60,810 nt of DNA from JAVVRP01 sp036654655 (GTDB lineage: Bacteria; Bacillota; Clostridia; Christensenellales; UBA1242): contig JAVVRP010000005.1 in the NCBI GenBank assembly GCA_036654655.1, positions 1-60,810 on the forward strand, read 5' to 3'. A program made the position numbers and the translations under genes. The notes beneath the pieces are model-generated. The model made no database searches, had not been told where the DNA came from, and saw only the letters and a program-made list of their open reading frames with translations. This document shows positions 23,630-31,451 of this stretch, in pieces. Numbering within the stretch: position 1 is the stretch's first letter; the number at the start of each line of letters is the position of its first letter.

Positions 23630-24252
23630 TCTGCCCAACCCTCCTCAATGATTTTCACTGCATTGGTTTCTAGCACTAACTTGCGGTTTTTAACAACATC
23701 AGAAACATTGAGTAAATTTGCGGTTGTAACTTGTAAGTTTTCTAGATTACTTGTTGCTCTGAGCGTTGCTTCTGTTGTTTTGTCCAAAACAACCAGCACA
23801 GTTTTGTCAAACTTAAAGGTATCCAAAAACTGTTGTGCAAACTTTGTTTTTCCTCTTGCAAATTTAAAACTGTCTATAACCGTGATGTCTTCTTGTGCAA
23901 GTTTTTGGCTAAGCGCACTTGCAAGTGCTGACTTTTTCATTTGCTTATTAATCTTTTTAGAAAAGTCTCTTGGCTTTGGAGCAAATACAATTCCGCCACC
24001 TCTGAATTGTGGACCTTTTGTTGATCCTTGACGTGCATTGCCGGTATGTTTTTGTGCAAATGGTTTTTTTGCATGCCCTCTTACTTCACTTCTGGTAAGT
24101 GTGCTTTTTGTTCCCTGACGCAAGTTTGCATCCTGAGCCACAACAACCTGATGAATAAGTGGCTGATTGTATTCCACGCCAAAAACTGCTTCTGCTAGTT
24201 CTTGATTGCCAACTACTTCTGCTGACATATTGTAAACTTTAACTTTTGGCAT
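23626..24252 (-). CDS. rplD: 50S ribosomal protein L4
   Basis: L4 reaches into the exit tunnel and in some bacteria represses the S10 operon. The 208-aa product has the tunnel loop TKSTLTRSEVRGHAKKPFAQ followed by GNARQGSTKGPQFRGGGIVF. The C-terminal part ends in LNVSDVVKNRKLVLETNAV. AAAGGAAAG precedes the ATG, 1 nt after rplC. Its possible target is the structured leader in front of rpsJ. Confidence 0.97.
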   Translation of the reverse strand: MPKVKVYNMSAEVVGNQELAEAVFGVEYNQPLIHQVVVAQDANLRQGTKSTLTRSEVRGHAKKPFAQKHTGNARQGSTKGPQFRGGGIVFAPKPRDFSKKINKQMKKSALASALSQKLAQEDITVIDSFKFARGKTKFAQQFLDTFKFDKTVLVVLDKTTEATLRATSNLENLQVTTANLLNVSDVVKNRKLVLETNAVKIIEEGWAE

Positions 24253-24253
24253 T

Positions 24254-24892
24254 TTACTTTCCTTTCTTTACTGCTTCTCTTATGGCGAGAATTGTTCCCC
24301 TTGGTCCTGGAACACAACCGCTTACCAACAAGATATTGCGTGCGTTATCGACTTTTACAATTTCCAAGTTTTGAATGGTTACATTTTCATGTCCATACTG
24401 ACCTGGCATATGTTTGTTTTTAAAAACTCGTGATGGCGTGCTGTTTGCACCTTGTGAACCAACTTGTCTGTGAACGGGACCTACACCATGAGTCATTTTC
24501 AGTCTGTGTGAATTCCATCTTTGAATAACGCCTGTAAATCCTCTGCCTCGCGTTAACCCAGAAACGTCAATCATATCTTTTTCGGAAAATATGTTACATT
24601 TAATTTCTCCGCCAACTTCGTATTCTTTTGCGTTTTCAAGTTTAAGTTCTCTTAAAATTTTGTGTGCGGAAACACCAGATTTTTTGAATGTTCCCATTTG
24701 AGCCTTATTAACTCTGTTTTCTTTTGTTTCGTTAAACGCCACAACCAATGAGTTGTATCCGTCTTTTTCTTGGGTTTTCTTTTGAACAATTTTGTTTGGG
24801 CCTGCCTCTACAACGGTTACTGGAATCACTAAACCATCGGAGGTGAACACTTGTGTCATGCCCAGTTTTTTGCCAATTATTGCTTTTTTCAC
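24254..24892 (-). CDS. rplC: 50S ribosomal protein L3
   Basis: L3 starts large-subunit assembly near the peptidyl transferase centre. The 212-aa product has KKAIIGKKLGMTQVFTSDG at the start, GRGFTGVIQRWNSHRLKMTH in the middle and GSQGANSTPSRVFKNKHMPG in the loop. It uses a GTG start with AAGGAGG eleven bases before it. Confidence 0.98.
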   Translation of the reverse strand: MKKAIIGKKLGMTQVFTSDGLVIPVTVVEAGPNKIVQKKTQEKDGYNSLVVAFNETKENRVNKAQMGTFKKSGVSAHKILRELKLENAKEYEVGGEIKCNIFSEKDMIDVSGLTRGRGFTGVIQRWNSHRLKMTHGVGPVHRQVGSQGANSTPSRVFKNKHMPGQYGHENVTIQNLEIVKVDNARNILLVSGCVPGPRGTILAIREAVKKGK

Positions 24893-24902
24893 CTTTTCCT
24901 CC

Positions 24903-25211
24903 TTATAGTTTAATGTTTATGTCCACACCTGCGGGTAAATCAAGTTTCATTAATGACTCGATTGCCTTTGGTGAGGTTGGATAAATGTCAATCATTCTCT
25001 TGTGAGTTCTGCACTCAAACTGCTCTCGGCTGTCTTTGTGTTTGTGTGGCGAACGTATAACCGTTACTACTTCTCTGTTAGTGGGAAGTGGAATTGGTCC
25101 AACAATTCTTGCACCGCTCTTGCTTGCAGTTTCGATTATTTTAACGCATGCTTGATCAACAAGTGCATGATCGAATGCTTTAAGCTTGATTCTGATTTTT
25201 TGATTTGCCAT
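24903..25211 (-). CDS. rpsJ: 30S ribosomal protein S10
   Basis: First gene of the 32-gene operon; S10 also works with NusB in antitermination. The ATG at 25211 after AGGAGG gives the canonical 102-aa product (MANQKIRIKLKAFDHALVDQ). It carries GPIPLPTNREVVTVIRSPH and the end KLDLPAGVDINIKL. An in-frame extension into the leader is not translated. The tuf/fusA genes that usually precede it are absent here. Confidence 0.98.
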   Translation of the reverse strand: MANQKIRIKLKAFDHALVDQACVKIIETASKSGARIVGPIPLPTNREVVTVIRSPHKHKDSREQFECRTHKRMIDIYPTSPKAIESLMKLDLPAGVDINIKL

Positions 25212-25403
25212 TTTTACCTCCTGTATTCTCTTTCCAACTGTTTCACGCCATAGCACACGTTGCCGTGTGTTCGTGCTGCTTTTTTAAAAATAAAAGCGTG
25301 ATTTTGTTGGTCGCCAGGCTTTTGCCTAACTTGTCCACATAAATTCTCTTGCTAGCGATTGCTTAGCCCGCAAGTAACCTTATGCTTCAACCCACATTAC
25401 GCA
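25212..25403 (-). promoter_or_regulatory. Structured 5' leader of the S10 operon
   Basis: About 190 nt separate the promoter from rpsJ, and the minus strand folds locally in at least three places. There is a hairpin with a 6-bp GC-rich stem and a GCAA tetraloop (25254-25269). A short AGGC/GCCT hairpin lies at 25316-25327. A CTTGC/GCAAG stem (25348-25374) holds an inner AGC/GCT hairpin. This is the expected place for L4-type or other ribosomal-protein autoregulation, but no known leader family was recognised. Confidence 0.6.
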
Positions 25404-25411
25404 GCATGGAT

Positions 25412-25440
25412 ATTATACATAATCATAATATACATGTCAA
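25412..25440 (-). promoter_or_regulatory. Perfect consensus promoter of the S10-spc-alpha operon
   Basis: TTGACA (25435-25440) and TATAAT (25412-25417) with exactly 17 bp between them on the minus strand. This is the strongest possible sigma-A promoter, fitting an operon of 32 core genes. Confidence 0.92.
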
Positions 25441-25500
25441 GGCTTTTTAAAAAGTTTATGTTAATTTTTTTTAATCTATTAATTAAAATTTGTTTACAAC

Positions 25501-25530
25501 AAAAAAAACGCTTAAATTAGCGTTTTTTTT
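25501..25530 (-). terminator. Terminator of the 222-aa gene
   Basis: A 12-bp stem ending in AACGCT/AGCGTT with a 6-nt loop is flanked by runs of A and T. It lies about 10 nt past the stop of the 25540-26208 gene and separates it from the S10 promoter. Confidence 0.85.
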
Positions 25531-25539
25531 TGTTTTAGG

Positions 25540-26208
25540 TTAATTAAAATCAAAATTTAAAACATCTTCATCTGGCCTAATTTTAAACGTTGTGCTTAAC
25601 GTTGAATTTAATTTTTGTGTTAAGTAAATAATTCTGTCTTGTAATGAAAATTTTATGTCTTGATTTAAATTTTTGTCGGGATATGTAATTAATGAGATTA
25701 TATAGTCAAGTTCGGATAGTACTAAATTTAAATCATCGCATAAATCTTGCTTGATAGAATCTAGTTGTTTTTCATAACATCTTATTTCACGCTTTCCTGT
25801 TTTTGCTTTTGGGTCAAAATATTTTGTTACAAGTTCTTCCCATGATAAGCCTTTTGGATTAAATTTATATTCAAGCGTTTTCTTTTCTGCAATTTTTGGA
25901 TTATTTTCTACAATATATTCAGTAGTCCTTAAAATATTGTTGCAGTGCGCTAAATATTTCATTCTTTCAACAATATCATATTTGTATAACGCATTAATCT
26001 TGTTAATTTCTCTTTGTCTTGCTTTTTCCAAAGTTTTTGGATCGGCTATGTCCTGATTTGTTGGCGCTGGCAAATTATGCAAATCTCCGCGCAATACCTC
26101 ACATTCATGTCCATTTTTTTCTATAAGTTCTTGGGTACGCCTTTTTTCACGGCTTATTTCTTGTTCGCTTCCATAAAATTTGCGTAAGTTATAATACATA
26201 AATTTCAT
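25540..26208 (-). CDS. Conserved-looking hypothetical protein, 222 aa
   Basis: I do not recognise this protein. It begins MKFMYYNLRKFYGSEQEISR and is charged and mainly helical throughout. It has no signal peptide or membrane helix and few cysteines. A segment WEELVTKYFDPKAKTGKREI lies near the middle. It has its own consensus promoter (26232-26260), an AAAGGGG ribosome binding site and a strong terminator, so it is a real single-gene unit. It stands between the two ribosomal protein operons, where rpoB/rpoC or fusA/tuf would normally lie. Confidence 0.75.
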   Translation of the reverse strand: MKFMYYNLRKFYGSEQEISREKRRTQELIEKNGHECEVLRGDLHNLPAPTNQDIADPKTLEKARQREINKINALYKYDIVERMKYLAHCNNILRTTEYIVENNPKIAEKKTLEYKFNPKGLSWEELVTKYFDPKAKTGKREIRCYEKQLDSIKQDLCDDLNLVLSELDYIISLITYPDKNLNQDIKFSLQDRIIYLTQKLNSTLSTTFKIRPDEDVLNFDFN

Positions 26209-26231
26209 ATCTTTTCCCCTTTATTACAAGT

Positions 26232-26260
26232 ATAATATCACGATAATTATGCGTTGTCAA
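26232..26260 (-). promoter_or_regulatory. Consensus promoter of the 222-aa gene
   Basis: TTGACA (26255-26260) and TATTAT (26232-26237) with a 17-bp spacer on the minus strand, 24 nt upstream of the start. Confidence 0.85.
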
Positions 26261-26373
26261 TACCAAAAATTAAATTAACTTTAACGAATAAATTAAATCT
26301 AATCTGTTAATAATTGTTTATACATTGTAATTGTTTTTAAAAAGATTTGTGAAACATAAAAGGATGTGAAACA

Positions 26374-26607
26374 GTGAAATTTGATACAAGCGCACTAGAA
26401 AATGTTAAGCAAAAAATTGCGGAACTTAAAGGTGCAAATGTTACTTTAACAATCCATCGTGGAAGAAAAAAATATGATAATTTTTGTGGGGTTGTTGATT
26501 GTGTTTATCCTAGCGTGTTTACAATAACAACTTATGAAAAAAAACAGCAACAAAGCCAAACTTTTTCGTACTTTGATGTACTATGTGGTGATGTGATTAT
26601 TGGATAA
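26374..26607 (+). CDS. veg: Veg family protein
   Basis: Veg is a small, highly expressed Bacillota protein; in Bacillus subtilis it is reported to stimulate biofilm gene expression. The 77-aa product matches the family by size and pattern: ENVKQKIAELKGANVTLTI, then GRKKYDNFCGVV, then YPSVFTITTYE and FSYFDVLCGDVII. The start is GTG, with AAAGGATG about 7-10 nt upstream. It is the only plus-strand gene among minus-strand neighbours and converges on the next gene without a clear terminator. Confidence 0.82.
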   Translation: MKFDTSALENVKQKIAELKGANVTLTIHRGRKKYDNFCGVVDCVYPSVFTITTYEKKQQQSQTFSYFDVLCGDVIIG

Positions 26608-26622
26608 ACAAAATTTTAATTT

Positions 26623-27591
26623 TTACAACGCTAAATCATTTTTTAAAACTGCATCAGGAATTGGAGTGCTGTTTAAAACAAAGTTTTTTGGAACACTGCA
26701 ACAACCAACAACTTCCACTTTACATGTTACCGCGTTTAAAGAGTCCTTTTGACTTTTCGCTTCGGCACTGCTTATTTTGTCCATTTTTCCTATTTCTTCT
26801 GCTATAATTAATTTTGCATCCTTTAATGAAATCCCTGATAGAACCAATTCTGCCAGCCTAGAATGAACCTGTTTAAGCAAAGAATCCCCCGCTGTTTCAA
26901 ATGTGTACTTTGTTGCAAAAAGTTTTGAACCAATTGTTGCAACTTGTAAATAATTATTTTGTGAAATTGTTTTATCTTTATTTAAATTTGAACCACTGTA
27001 AAAATTTGTTACCGTTGCATCATTAACTGAATTAATAAAATTAGTTTTTTCTGTGTCTGTAAAATTTAAATTAGAGTCACAAATATATGCTCTGCATGGT
27101 TCCAAAATTTTTAGCATTTGCTCATAATTGCAAGTATCAACTACTTGAACATTAGAACTTATTATGCTGTTTATATTATTGCTTTTCATAACTTTTGCAT
27201 ATTCAACAGCAAAATTTGCCCATGCCCTGTCTTTTTCATCTTGTGTTTTGCCAGCCTCAATTTTTAAAATATGTTCTTTTAAATTTTGAGTGTCACCCTT
27301 TAAAGAGATAACAATATTACTTGTTTTTGTTTGCTTGCTAACAGTTGCATAAACTTTGGAGGCCATTGTGTCAATTAAATCAATTTCGCACCCACTGTAC
27401 GGGATTAAATGATTTTCTAAACCATACGCATTAACAGCATTTAATGTTGTGTTGTTAAGTTCAACCAATTTCTCGTCTTTTTTTTCGGGGACTGGCTGTT
27501 TGTTATCTTTAAAAAAAAATAAATAAGTTGCTCCTCCTGCAACTATTGCTGCGGCAGTTACAAATGAAATTATTGCTTTTTTCTTTAACAT
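26623..27591 (-). CDS. Anchored extracytoplasmic protein of unknown function, 322 aa
   Basis: A basic start and one hydrophobic helix (about 6-27) point to membrane anchoring or secretion; no lipobox cysteine is present. The rest is hydrophilic, and cysteines are frequent for an exported protein (CNYEQMLKILEPCRAYIC near 153-171, VTCKVEVVGCC near the end). They may form disulphides. AAGGAG precedes the ATG, 37 nt after the 434-aa gene, so the two form a unit. I recognise no domain. Confidence 0.72.
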   Translation of the reverse strand: MLKKKAIISFVTAAAIVAGGATYLFFFKDNKQPVPEKKDEKLVELNNTTLNAVNAYGLENHLIPYSGCEIDLIDTMASKVYATVSKQTKTSNIVISLKGDTQNLKEHILKIEAGKTQDEKDRAWANFAVEYAKVMKSNNINSIISSNVQVVDTCNYEQMLKILEPCRAYICDSNLNFTDTEKTNFINSVNDATVTNFYSGSNLNKDKTISQNNYLQVATIGSKLFATKYTFETAGDSLLKQVHSRLAELVLSGISLKDAKLIIAEEIGKMDKISSAEAKSQKDSLNAVTCKVEVVGCCSVPKNFVLNSTPIPDAVLKNDLAL

Positions 27592-27628
27592 ATATTTTCT
27601 CCTTTCAAAATTTTATTTAACAACTTGC

Positions 27629-28933
27629 TCACAGTTTCCAAATAGCATAAAGAGTTATGGTTTTGATATCTTTTGTAAACTTTAATAAATTGGTTGGAAG
27701 GTACTTTACTTCACCTTCTGGCAAATCTGAAAACCCTGCAAAAGTTAAGGTTGAATTATCGGGATTTGCATTAAGTGCAGGACATCTTGAACCCAAAACA
27801 GAAGAAACAATTCCGCTAACCTTTTTTATAAGTTTAGATTCTGTTGCTCCACCAAAACTATGCCCGTTGTAATTTACAATAATATCACCTTGATAATCAT
27901 TTTCAACAGCATTGACTGTTACAACAAAATTTGTTGCACTGTTTGCTATTGCATCTGTTAATTCAAATGTTGTTGTGCTTGTTAATATATCAATTAATTC
28001 TCCACCGGACAAAACGGTCCATTTTGACAAATATTTTGTATCGTCTGATGGCGTGTATTTTGGAATATTAACAGTTTTGTTTTTTGTTAGCATAACTTCG
28101 TCACTTACACTTGCAAATTTAATTATGTAAGCCTGCGCATATACTGGAATAATTGTTATATCCCTAGTTCCTGTAAAAGTTGGGTTTGTTTTAAGAATTG
28201 CCAACTCGCCCTCTATTTGCCAATCACCAGTAAACGCTTTGTTTCCATTAATTTTTTGTGAAGTTATAGGGAAGTTATACTCCTGACCTTCAACAACTTT
28301 AAGTTTTGGAGATAACTCTTCTAACAAAGAACTTTCTGTTTTATATGTTTTAAATGTTAAACTATATTCTTCCAAATAAACAGGTTTAACTGTGATGTCA
28401 TTAAGTTCAGTAAAAATATCTTCCACTTTAAACTTTTTACCAAGAGTTACCTCGGCATAACAACCCATAAATCTTTTGTCTCTTGTGACTGCATCTCCAA
28501 GTTTGTTTTCAAGTGTAGGAAGAATTTCTTCTGTAATTTTTGAATTGTAAGAAATATTTTTAACAACATTTCCGCCTTCATTTTCAACTGTTATTTTAAA
28601 TGTTTTTGCAGTAAAAATTGCTGTGTACGTGCTGTTGTCTTTAACTATCACTGTTAGTGAGTGATTTTCACCAGTTTGACCATCAACTTTAACTCCATTT
28701 TTTTGCCAAAAATTAAAATCATAGCCTGTGTTTGGCTTGGCTATAAATGTTATGGTTTGATTTTTTTTATACAATTGAGTTTCGTTTTGAACTTGCCTAT
28801 CTTCAATTGTTACAATTCCATTTTCGGCAGAAATTGCAACTGAAATATCTTTGTTATAAAATACAAAATAATAAGTGGTGCCAATTAACGCTATAATAAG
28901 CAGTGATAAAACAATATTTCTAAATAATCTCAC
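27629..28933 (-). CDS. Anchored surface protein with divergent InlB B-type repeat, 434 aa
   Basis: One N-terminal transmembrane helix (about 5-26) is followed by an extracytoplasmic region. Residues about 30-108 show the divergent InlB B-repeat pattern (GYDFNFWQKNG then STYTAIFTA). Further beta-rich modules follow, and the end is ITLYAIWKL, which also resembles the end of a B repeat. Such modules occur in surface proteins that bind host or matrix, but the ligand is unknown. It uses a GTG start with AGGAGG 6-7 nt upstream. It shares architecture with the partial giant protein at the right edge. Confidence 0.75.
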   Translation of the reverse strand: MRLFRNIVLSLLIIALIGTTYYFVFYNKDISVAISAENGIVTIEDRQVQNETQLYKKNQTITFIAKPNTGYDFNFWQKNGVKVDGQTGENHSLTVIVKDNSTYTAIFTAKTFKITVENEGGNVVKNISYNSKITEEILPTLENKLGDAVTRDKRFMGCYAEVTLGKKFKVEDIFTELNDITVKPVYLEEYSLTFKTYKTESSLLEELSPKLKVVEGQEYNFPITSQKINGNKAFTGDWQIEGELAILKTNPTFTGTRDITIIPVYAQAYIIKFASVSDEVMLTKNKTVNIPKYTPSDDTKYLSKWTVLSGGELIDILTSTTTFELTDAIANSATNFVVTVNAVENDYQGDIIVNYNGHSFGGATESKLIKKVSGIVSSVLGSRCPALNANPDNSTLTFAGFSDLPEGEVKYLPTNLLKFTKDIKTITLYAIWKL

Positions 28934-28954
28934 TTAGACCTCCTATTTTTAAAT

Positions 28955-28983
28955 ATAATATCACATTGCAACATTTTTTGCAA
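28955..28983 (-). promoter_or_regulatory. Promoter of the 434/322-aa pair with embedded inverted repeat
   Basis: On the minus strand TTGCAA (28978-28983) and TATTAT (28955-28960) are spaced by 17 bp. A 12-bp inverted repeat (28960-28971 with 28978-28989, one G-U or mismatch position) covers the whole spacer and both box edges. It may be an operator, or it may double as the rplA terminator. Confidence 0.6.
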
Positions 28984-29066
28984 TATGATATTTAATATAA
29001 TTTGCATTTATAACAATATTATCCAACTTAAAGTTTTTGCTTCAATTTGTATTGCTTTACACCTAA

Positions 29067-29750
29067 TTATTTTGTATTAAGTTTTATGCTTGGTCCCATT
29101 GTTGTGGCAATGTAAGCATTGGAAATGTACAAGCCTTTTGCAGATGCTGGTTTTGCTTTTAAAATTGCGGAATAAATTACATCAAAATTTTCCACAAGTT
29201 TTTCTTTTCCAAAACTGCATTTTCCAAGAACAACGTGAATATTGTTTGTTTTATCCAAACGATATTCCACTTTTCCGGCTTTAACATCGTTAATTGCTTT
29301 TTTAACATCTTGTGTTACTGTTCCGCTTTTTGGGTTTGGCATAAGACCTTTTGGACCTAAAATCTTTGCAATTCTGCCAACCAATCCCATCATATCTGGG
29401 GTTGTTATACACACGTCAAATCCAAGCCAATTTTCGTTTTGGATTTTTGCAATCATGTCCTCAGCGCCAACAAAATCTGCACCCGCTTTTTCTGCATCGT
29501 TTGCCTTGTCACCTTTTGCAATAACAAGAACTTTAACAACTTTTCCTGTTCCATGTGGAAGAACCACAACTCCACGAACTTGCTGATCGGCATTACGGCC
29601 ATCAACGCCAAGTTTTAAATGGAGTTCAAGTGTTTCGTCAAACTTTGCTTTTCCTGTTTGAAGTGCAAGTTCTATTGCATTGCTAAAATCATATGCCTTT
29701 GAATTATCAACAAGTTTTTTTGCTTCTGTATATCTTTTTCCTGCGCTCAT
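29067..29750 (-). CDS. rplA: 50S ribosomal protein L1
   Basis: L1 forms the mobile stalk that moves E-site tRNA and represses its own operon in many bacteria. The ATG at 29750 after GAGGGG gives the 227-aa family length (MSAGKRYTEAKKLVDNSKAY). The signature ILGPKGLMPNPKSGTVTQ is intact. It follows rplK by 1 nt. Unlike most Bacillota, rplJ-rplL do not follow; two exported proteins do. Confidence 0.98.
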   Translation of the reverse strand: MSAGKRYTEAKKLVDNSKAYDFSNAIELALQTGKAKFDETLELHLKLGVDGRNADQQVRGVVVLPHGTGKVVKVLVIAKGDKANDAEKAGADFVGAEDMIAKIQNENWLGFDVCITTPDMMGLVGRIAKILGPKGLMPNPKSGTVTQDVKKAINDVKAGKVEYRLDKTNNIHVVLGKCSFGKEKLVENFDVIYSAILKAKPASAKGLYISNAYIATTMGPSIKLNTK

Positions 29751-29751
29751 T

Positions 29752-30180
29752 TTACTTCCCCTCAACGGTAATGCCCATGCTTTTGGCCGTTCCAATAACC
29801 ATTGATTTTGCTGTTTCTAAACTGCTTGCAGTTAAATCTGGCATTTTGGTTTTTGCAATTTCCTCAACCTGTGACATTGTAAGTTTGCCGACTTTTGTTT
29901 TGTTTGGCTTATCACTTCCCGATTCCAATCCTAATGTTTTTTTAATTAAAACAGACACGGGCGGTGTTTTAAGAATGAACTCAAAACTGCGGTCAGCATA
30001 AATTGTGATGACAACAGGAATTACAAGCCCAACTTCTTTTGCTGTTTGTTCATTAAATTGTTTGGTGAACATGCCAATGTTTATACCATGAGGTCCAAGC
30101 GTTGAACCAACTGGTGGTCCCGGTGTGGCTTTTCCTGCTGGTAATTGCAGTTTTACAACTGCTGAAATCTTTTTAGCCAT
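29752..30180 (-). CDS. rplK: 50S ribosomal protein L11
   Basis: L11 forms the GTPase-associated centre with 23S rRNA. The 142-aa product has VVKLQLPAGKATPGPPVGST, GINIGMFTKQFNEQTAKEVG and the end SLETAKSMVIGTAKSMGITV. AAGGAGG precedes the ATG. A structured 114-nt gap separates it from nusG. Confidence 0.98.
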   Translation of the reverse strand: MAKKISAVVKLQLPAGKATPGPPVGSTLGPHGINIGMFTKQFNEQTAKEVGLVIPVVITIYADRSFEFILKTPPVSVLIKKTLGLESGSDKPNKTKVGKLTMSQVEEIAKTKMPDLTASSLETAKSMVIGTAKSMGITVEGK

Positions 30181-30194
30181 TTTATCCTCCTTGT

Positions 30195-30289
30195 GTGGTG
30201 CTTATGAACTTTTGTTCTCCCACTATATTATACGTTCACGATGGCTTCGTGTTTGTACCATTATTATGCACTCCATTTTGTGCGGTGGT
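30195..30289 (-). promoter_or_regulatory. Structured nusG-rplK intergenic RNA, candidate L1 or L11 control site
   Basis: On the minus strand three hairpins stand in a row. The first pairs ACCA/TGGT and GCAC/GTGC (30257-30289). The second is CACGA/TCGTG (30237-30251). The third is a nested GTGG-GAAC/GTTC-CCAC element with an AAAA loop (30195-30223), ending at the rplK ribosome binding site. A TATAAT (30227-30232) exists but lacks a well-placed -35. Confidence 0.5.
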
Positions 30290-30294
30290 TATAT

Positions 30295-30951
30295 TTACTT
30301 TATTTTATGAAGTGATGAAAAGTCCAAATCCACATTTGTGTCTCTGCCAAACATTTCAACACTAACCTTTGCGGTGTGCGCCGTTGTGTCAAGTGCCACA
30401 ATTTTGCCTATCATTGTGTCCAAAGGTCCGCCAATAATTTCCACTTTATCGCCAATTTCAAGAACAACATCCTGAACAACTCTTTCCAGCCTCATTTTAA
30501 CAACTTCATCATCTGTTAAAGAAAGTGGACGCCCGTTTGGCCCAACAAAACCTGTTATGCTACGTATTCTAACAACATGATGCCACAGGTCATCTCCATA
30601 AATCATTTTAACAAGCATGTAAGTTGGAATAAGTTTATGCTGAACAAGTTTTTTCTTTCCGTTTTTTTCTTCAATAACATCTTCCATAGGGATTAATATA
30701 TCAAAAATTCTGTTTCCTAAATTATATTTTTCTATAACAGTTTCAAGATCTTTTTTTGCAACATTTTCGTATCCTGAATATGTGTGAACAACATACCATT
30801 TTGCTTTTTTTCTTGCTTCTTCTGTGATTTCAGCGTCAATTTTTGCCTGCTCATCTGATTTTGTTTGTTGCAAACAATTTGTGTTTTCACTTAATACTTC
30901 ATTTTGTGAAACATTTTGTTGTTGGTTTAAAAGTTCTTCTTGATTATCCAC
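30295..30951 (-). CDS. nusG: Transcription antitermination factor NusG with N-terminal extension
   Basis: NusG binds RNA polymerase and couples it to the ribosome or Rho. The 218-aa product has the NGN domain from about residue 50 (AKWYVVHTYSGYENVAKKDL) with GFVGPNGRPLSL, and the KOW domain (GDKVEIIGGPLDTMIGKIV). Before it lies an extra 45-residue acidic, Gln/Asn-rich tail not found in the usual 175-180-aa protein. The start is GTG after AAAGGAG, 11 nt beyond secE. Confidence 0.97.
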   Translation of the reverse strand: MDNQEELLNQQQNVSQNEVLSENTNCLQQTKSDEQAKIDAEITEEARKKAKWYVVHTYSGYENVAKKDLETVIEKYNLGNRIFDILIPMEDVIEEKNGKKKLVQHKLIPTYMLVKMIYGDDLWHHVVRIRSITGFVGPNGRPLSLTDDEVVKMRLERVVQDVVLEIGDKVEIIGGPLDTMIGKIVALDTTAHTAKVSVEMFGRDTNVDLDFSSLHKIK

Positions 30952-30962
30952 GTTGTTCTCCT

Positions 30963-31235
30963 TTAAATTGCCGAAACAAACCAGTTAAAAAGCAAACTCA
31001 AAAGCCGATCCATTCCAAACAAAACAACAGTAAAAACAGCAACAACAACTAAAACAATGCCTGTTGTTTTTAAAGTTTTTCCAAACGTTGGCCAAGAAAC
31101 CTTTTTAAGTTCGCTTCCTGTTTCTTTTAACATTTTACCCACTTTACTTGGCTTTTTTTCTTTTTTTGGCTTTTGATTATTTTGCTTTTCAAGTTTTGCA
31201 ACTTGATTTTCAGCAGAAAATTCTGATTGTGCCAT
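30963..31235 (-). CDS. secE: Protein translocase subunit SecE
   Basis: SecE clamps the SecY channel. The 90-aa product has a charged cytoplasmic start and the signature ETGSELKKVSWPTFGKTLKT. One membrane helix (about 58-80) follows. GAGGAG overlaps the rpmG stop, so translation is coupled. Confidence 0.96.
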   Translation of the reverse strand: MAQSEFSAENQVAKLEKQNNQKPKKEKKPSKVGKMLKETGSELKKVSWPTFGKTLKTTGIVLVVVAVFTVVLFGMDRLLSLLFNWFVSAI

Positions 31236-31244
31236 TTGATCTCC

Positions 31245-31406
31245 TCACTTTGTTTCTTTGTGAACAGTATGTTTGTTACATCTTGGACAAAATTTATCCA
31301 ACTCAATACGGTCTGGTGTTGTTTTTTTGTTTTTAGATGATGAATAATTACGTTCTTTGCACTCTGTGCAAGCAAGAATCACTTGCGCCCTGCTTGGATT
31401 TGCCAT
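31245..31406 (-). CDS. rpmG: 50S ribosomal protein L33 (zinc type)
   Basis: This 53-codon gene opens MANPSRAQVILACTECKERN and ends CPRCNKHTVHKETK. Cys13, Cys16, Cys40 and Cys43 form the zinc ribbon, so this is the zinc-containing L33 paralogue. It is the first gene of rpmG-secE-nusG-rplK-rplA. A zinc-free partner is not in this window. Confidence 0.96.
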   Translation of the reverse strand: MANPSRAQVILACTECKERNYSSSKNKKTTPDRIELDKFCPRCNKHTVHKETK

Positions 31407-31426
31407 TGTTTTCTCCCCAAAAAATA

Positions 31427-31440
31427 ACCGCTCATGCGGT
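31427..31440 (-). promoter_or_regulatory. Attenuator-like hairpin in the rpmG leader
   Basis: On the minus strand ACCGC and GCGGT pair around a 4-nt loop and are followed at once by TATTTTTT, within the 40-nt leader between promoter and rpmG start. It resembles a weak intrinsic terminator. Confidence 0.5.
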
Positions 31441-31451
31441 GATTGTGGCTT

